Positions 39,819 to 43,102 of a DNA stretch of 43,102 nucleotides are shown in pieces. Both the position numbers and the translations under genes were made by a program. Each line of letters begins with the position of its first letter. The first letter of the stretch is position 1. The notes under the pieces were generated by a model, which did no database searches, was not told the DNA's origin, and worked only from the letters and a program-made list of their open reading frames with translations. The DNA is from Ruminococcus sp. (GTDB lineage: Bacteria > Bacillota > Clostridia > Oscillospirales > Ruminococcaceae), in contig JAGCYM010000023.1 in assembly GCA_017960805.1 (NCBI GenBank), positions 1-43,102 on the forward strand, written 5' to 3'.

Positions 39819-39950
39819 ATGTGTAATTCATGCTTCGAGGGAAATAACTGTATGTGGATAATTCTTCTTATCCTTATCTTTATTCTCCTCTTCTCAAACT
39901 GCGGATGCAATGACTGTGGAAATAATAATAACTGCGGCTGTGGCTGCTAA
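39819..39950 (+). CDS. 43-residue Cys-rich single-helix membrane protein
   Basis: The ATG at 39819 has AAAGGAG upstream. The product starts MCNSCFEGNNCMW, runs through one hydrophobic helix (IILLILIFILLFS) and ends in a Cys-Gly-Asn tail (NCGCNDCGNNNNCGCGC), nine Cys in all. It matches the tiny proteins annotated as chorion-class high-cysteine protein in Clostridia; function unknown. The tail could bind metal or form disulfides. Own promoter and a strong terminator make it an independent gene. Confidence 0.75.
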   Translation: MCNSCFEGNNCMWIILLILIFILLFSNCGCNDCGNNNNCGCGC

Positions 39951-39966
39951 TCAATCATCTAATATT

Positions 39967-40004
39967 AAGGCCTTCTTGAATTAAGGTTCAAGCGGGCCTT
40001 TTTT
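39967..40004 (+). terminator. Terminator of the Cys-rich gene
   Basis: AAGGCC..CTTGAA pairs with TTCAAG..GGCCTT over TTAAGG, followed by a T run. The rest of the gap to 40189 is AT-rich with no visible gene. Confidence 0.85.
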
Positions 40005-40189
40005 CAAAAAGATACATAATAACTAAAAAGTCTGTTTTAGCAACAGCAAAAGGCAACTTCCTTTAATTCGTCATTTTGCACATTAAAGCACTTCCATATT
40101 TATTAAATTGAATAATGGCATATTATTGCTTTTTCATTATTGTTGTGCTAAAATAATAAATGTACGATTAAATAGAATGGAGTTAGAAA

Positions 40190-40729
40190 ATGGACAATTT
40201 TGCAGAACACATTGTAAAAAAAGAACTCACAGGAAGTGATAAAGCCAAAAGAATAATAATACTTGTCGGTGGAATTATAATGACGCTCCTCATAGCTGGA
40301 TTTGCTATTCTAATGCTCGGACAAGGCCTTCTACCTTTTATTGGACTAATTCTTGCGGCAGTAACAGGATATGGAACGTATTACCTTGTTACAAACATGT
40401 ACGTTGAGTATGAGTATACATTTACAAACGGAGAATTGGACATAGATAAGATCATAGCAAAGAAAAAACGCAAATCTATGCTTTCTGTAAGTGTTGGAAA
40501 ATTCAAAGAATTCGCCAGATATGATGAGAACGCTCCAGAAGAAACCGATGACATGACAGTAGTATTTGCCACAAATAACATTGCTTCTGAAGAATACTAT
40601 GCAGATTTCGATCATGAAGCATATGGAAACACACGTTTAATATTCTGTCCTAATGAAAACATGATCAGCAACATGAAAAAGAATCTTCCCCGTGCACTTC
40701 GAGCGAAGATGGAAGAATCCGAAGAATAA
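40190..40729 (+). CDS. DUF6106-like membrane protein
   Basis: The 179-residue protein has two adjacent hydrophobic helices near residues 22-65 (IIILVGGIIMTLLIAGF, LLPFIGLILAAVTGYGTYYL). A cytoplasmic-looking C-terminal domain follows with a conserved EYEYTFTNGELDIDKI strand, a basic KKKRKS turn and RLIFCPNENMI. The layout fits the DUF6106 family of Clostridia, function unknown. It ends 14 bases before the NAD(P)HX repair gene and is likely in an operon with it. Confidence 0.65.
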   Translation: MDNFAEHIVKKELTGSDKAKRIIILVGGIIMTLLIAGFAILMLGQGLLPFIGLILAAVTGYGTYYLVTNMYVEYEYTFTNGELDIDKIIAKKKRKSMLSVSVGKFKEFARYDENAPEETDDMTVVFATNNIASEEYYADFDHEAYGNTRLIFCPNENMISNMKKNLPRALRAKMEESEE

Positions 40730-40743
40730 AGGAGTGAATAATC

Positions 40744-42444
40744 TTGCTAGCAGTAACGCCCAAACAAATGTCAATCATTGAAGAAAAGTCAGAAAAGCTA
40801 GGTGTAAGCAAAAAAGAACTCATGATAAACGCAGGAAGTAAACTTGCCGAGCTCATAACGCAATGCAGCGCGCGTGAAAACGGAACACCTCCTGAAGAAA
40901 CAAGCATTGTATTTCTTGCAGGAAGCGGAAATAATGGCGGAGATTGCTATGTTGCTGCTGAAAAGCTTATTTACAAGGGCTTTAATGTTACTGTGGTTAA
41001 CCTTGTTAAAGCACCTAAAACCGAACTAGCGCAGGAAATGTTCGCTAAACTCCCTGATAAAGTAAAAAAGGTCACAGGATACAGAAGTGAAAACATTGAG
41101 GCTGCTATAGAAGCAGCCGAGCTTGACTACATGACAATACAGGACAAGGATGTTTCTTCACTTAAAAACAAAAAAGAGCTCACCCCTGTTGAACGCTTGT
41201 TATTACGAGAAAAACAACGTATGACTGATGTCAAGGCTGCAATTGTTTCGGCAGATATACTGGTAGACGGAGTATTTGGTACAGGCTATCGCGGAGAACT
41301 CGAAAATGACATCAAAGCCATTTTTTCCATCGGTACAGGTGCATATAAGATCGCACTGGATATTCCTAGTGGCGGTGACTCGGTTAAAGGAACAGTATCT
41401 CCCGGAACATTCAAAGCTGATGAAACACTCTGTCTCGGGTTTGTAAAATTTGGTATGTCACAGTATCCTCTCAGGAAATACTGTGGAAAATTTACCATCG
41501 CAGATATCGGAATCCCTCATAAAGCTTGTGACGTCAGTGGAGAAGGAAGAGGATATACTCGTCTTGACAGAAACAGCCTTGCTGGATTCCCTCCGAGGCG
41601 TGAAAAAGATGCACATAAAGGAAACTTTGGCAGTGTACTCGTGATTGCAGGGAGCTCATCCATGAGAGGAGCTGCAGCCTTCGCAGTACAGGGAGCACTT
41701 CGTACAGGTGCTGGACTTGTACGTTTGGTATCTGTTGAAAAATGCATTGATACAGTTTCTGTTCTTGCACCTGAAGCAACATACATAGAAGCAGAATGTG
41801 ATGATTATGGTTATATGCTGTTTGACAGCAGTAAAGGCCCAATACTGGATGCTTTGGAAAAAGCAAAAGCCGTTGTTATAGGACCTGGTATGGGTGTAAC
41901 AAATGACACAAAAGAAATACTACGTTTTGTTGTGCAGAACGCTGAAATTCCAGTTGTAATCGACGCTGATGGCATAAACTGCATTGCTGAAGACATAGAG
42001 ATATTAATGAACAAGAAGTCCGAGATCATCATAACTCCTCATACCGGAGAAATGGCAAGACTTTTACAGTGTGATACAAAAATGATAAATGATAACCGCG
42101 TAACCGTTGTTGAAAAATATGCCGAGAAATACGGCATAACAGTAGTTCTAAAAGGCGCCGGAACTCTGATTGCTGATGCAAATCATACCGCCGCAAATCA
42201 CACTGGAAATCCTGGTATGAGCCGAGGAGGAAGTGGTGACATTCTTGCCGGAATGATTGCCTCAGTCGCAGCACAGGGATACCATACATTCGATGCTGCA
42301 TGTGCCGGGGTATACATGCATGGACTCGCCGGAGATGCAGCAGCTGAAAAATACGGTCAAGAAGCTATGCTTCCGCGTGATATAGTCGATTCAATCTCAG
42401 ATGCATTCAGAATACTGAAAGAAAAACAAAGTCAGAAGATATAG
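40744..42444 (+). CDS. nnr: Bifunctional NAD(P)HX epimerase / ADP-dependent dehydratase
   Basis: The 566-residue repair enzyme acts on NADH and NADPH hydrates. The N-terminal YjeF_N epimerase domain has LAGSGNNGGDCYVAAEKL, DGVFGTGYRG and ALDIPSGGDS. The C-terminal kinase-like dehydratase has KGNFGSVLVIAGSSSMRGAA, GPGMGV, VIDADGIN, ITPHTGEMARLL, VVLKGAGTLIAD and MSRGGSGDILAGM. The start is TTG at 40744 with AAAGGAG ahead. The protein is longer than the usual 500-520; extra residues about 100-155 (YRSENIEAAIEAAELDYMT and onward) form a charged insertion inside the epimerase half. Likely cotranscribed with the DUF6106-like gene. Confidence 0.92.
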   Translation: MLAVTPKQMSIIEEKSEKLGVSKKELMINAGSKLAELITQCSARENGTPPEETSIVFLAGSGNNGGDCYVAAEKLIYKGFNVTVVNLVKAPKTELAQEMFAKLPDKVKKVTGYRSENIEAAIEAAELDYMTIQDKDVSSLKNKKELTPVERLLLREKQRMTDVKAAIVSADILVDGVFGTGYRGELENDIKAIFSIGTGAYKIALDIPSGGDSVKGTVSPGTFKADETLCLGFVKFGMSQYPLRKYCGKFTIADIGIPHKACDVSGEGRGYTRLDRNSLAGFPPRREKDAHKGNFGSVLVIAGSSSMRGAAAFAVQGALRTGAGLVRLVSVEKCIDTVSVLAPEATYIEAECDDYGYMLFDSSKGPILDALEKAKAVVIGPGMGVTNDTKEILRFVVQNAEIPVVIDADGINCIAEDIEILMNKKSEIIITPHTGEMARLLQCDTKMINDNRVTVVEKYAEKYGITVVLKGAGTLIADANHTAANHTGNPGMSRGGSGDILAGMIASVAAQGYHTFDAACAGVYMHGLAGDAAAEKYGQEAMLPRDIVDSISDAFRILKEKQSQKI

Positions 42445-42550
42445 GAAAATCTGTTAATGACTTCACTGATCAGATTCTCTGAATCAACAACAGAATAATA
42501 TAAAACGGACGTTTAAAGTTACATAATAATATTCGATTGGAGAAATGATT

Positions 42551-43102
42551 ATGAAAAAGCTTATTACGTCCGTATTCTTTATTATTTCATTATTATGCAT
42601 GACAGCATGTTCAACTCCACTGGGAAGGAATTCGGTACGTGAGAACAAACTAGGATCAGCATTTAGTTCAACATTCAAAATGACTCTTGATAAACTCAAT
42701 GCTGAAGGTACTATAACCCGTCTCGGAGACGGCGAATGGATTACTGAATTTGAATCACCCAACACACTCAGCGGAGTTAAGCTAACATTCAGCGGTGGAA
42801 TAGTTACCGCTGATTACAAAGGTCTGACATTCTCAGTTCCAAAATCCGCGCTGCCAGTAAAGGCTATGCTAAGCAACCTCATTGAGGCTGTTGATACAAA
42901 TTCACGTGAAAGCGAACTGCTTGGCAAGGAAAATGAAGGGAAATTTGAAATTAACGGCTCTCTAGAAGGCGGAAATTATACATTGTCACTAAGCAATGAT
43001 GGAAATATTTCTTCTTTTGATATGCCTAATAATCTCCTTCACATAACATTTACAAATGTTCAGAATAAAGAAGGTATCGCCTCTTCAGGAACCGAGCCTT
43101 CG
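42551..43102 (+). CDS. Lipoprotein, 3' end beyond the window
   Basis: The ATG at 42551 with GGAG upstream opens MKKLITSVFFIISLLCMTAC (preceded by Met-Ile if the ATG at 42545 is used), a signal peptide with lipobox MTAC. About 184 codons are open to the window end without a stop. The mature part reads as beta strands with acidic loops (TRLGDGEWITEFESPNTLSG, KLTFSGGIVTADYKGLTFSV), resembling small DUF-type Clostridial lipoproteins. Function unknown. It lies 106 bases after nnr. Confidence 0.75.
   Translation, partial: MKKLITSVFFIISLLCMTACSTPLGRNSVRENKLGSAFSSTFKMTLDKLNAEGTITRLGDGEWITEFESPNTLSGVKLTFSGGIVTADYKGLTFSVPKSALPVKAMLSNLIEAVDTNSRESELLGKENEGKFEINGSLEGGNYTLSLSNDGNISSFDMPNNLLHITFTNVQNKEGIASSGTEPS

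Overview
The window looks like accessory chromosome of a gut or rumen Ruminococcus-type Firmicute (Oscillospiraceae). The evidence is AGGAGG-type ribosome binding sites, many TTG/GTG starts, a dockerin-type calcium loop in a lipoprotein (position 8.7 kb), a C-terminal heavy-metal domain on CopA, and several families common in Clostridia (C_GCAxxG_C_C, Pr6Pr, DUF134, TIGR04076). This assignment rests on family knowledge only; no search was run. The left part (about 1-18.6 kb) is visibly richer in G+C than the right part (about 19-43 kb), which fits acquisition in several steps.

Region 1 (1-12.2 kb) is a redox island lodged among prophage debris. Tail genes lie at 89-600, and the N-terminus of a portal gene fused to a serine-recombinase tail lies at 10.3-10.6 kb. 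Between them are two leftward operons. The first is headed by an OhrR-like MarR regulator with a peroxidatic-type Cys. It continues with nitroreductase, Pr6Pr membrane protein, nitroreductase, two flavodoxins, a quinol-monooxygenase-like protein and a short-chain dehydrogenase. The second is divergent from a LysR regulator. It encodes a small Cys-containing protein, a dockerin-flavodoxin-cyclophilin-like lipoprotein, an FMN reductase, an alpha/beta hydrolase and a wrecked carboxymuconolactone decarboxylase. A 115-bp repeat marks two joints in this island, and a 38-bp direct repeat brackets about 11.3 kb.

Region 2 (12.2-24.1 kb) is a patchwork of small accessory modules. It has a C_GCAxxG protein with an overlapping monooxygenase and a frameshifted acetyltransferase, then a beta-helix lipoprotein, then an ArsR-permease-thioredoxin operon bracketed by 27-bp repeats. 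An IS21-family remnant, small hypotheticals and a DHH phosphoesterase follow. Fragments of the same serine-recombinase tail occur three times, and a CCCCGCACC-type hairpin is scattered beside them. Two paralogues of an unrecognised 199-residue family sit 10 kb apart.

Region 3 (24.2-43.1 kb) looks more chromosomal. It encodes an acetyltransferase, TIGR04076 and GrpB proteins, a broken TMEM175-like channel, three P-type ATPases (MgtA-like, CopA, CtpE-like), a DUF134/MBL-derived protein, a three-domain acetyltransferase fusion and BioY under a large perfect palindrome. It ends with a ClpC-like ATPase, a tiny Cys-rich membrane protein, a DUF6106-like protein, the bifunctional NAD(P)HX repair enzyme and the start of a lipoprotein cut by the window end.

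No CRISPR array, rRNA, tRNA or recognisable riboswitch was seen. The window's most distinctive content is the redox island with its odd extracellular flavodoxin and its repeat-marked joints, plus several unusual domain fusions.
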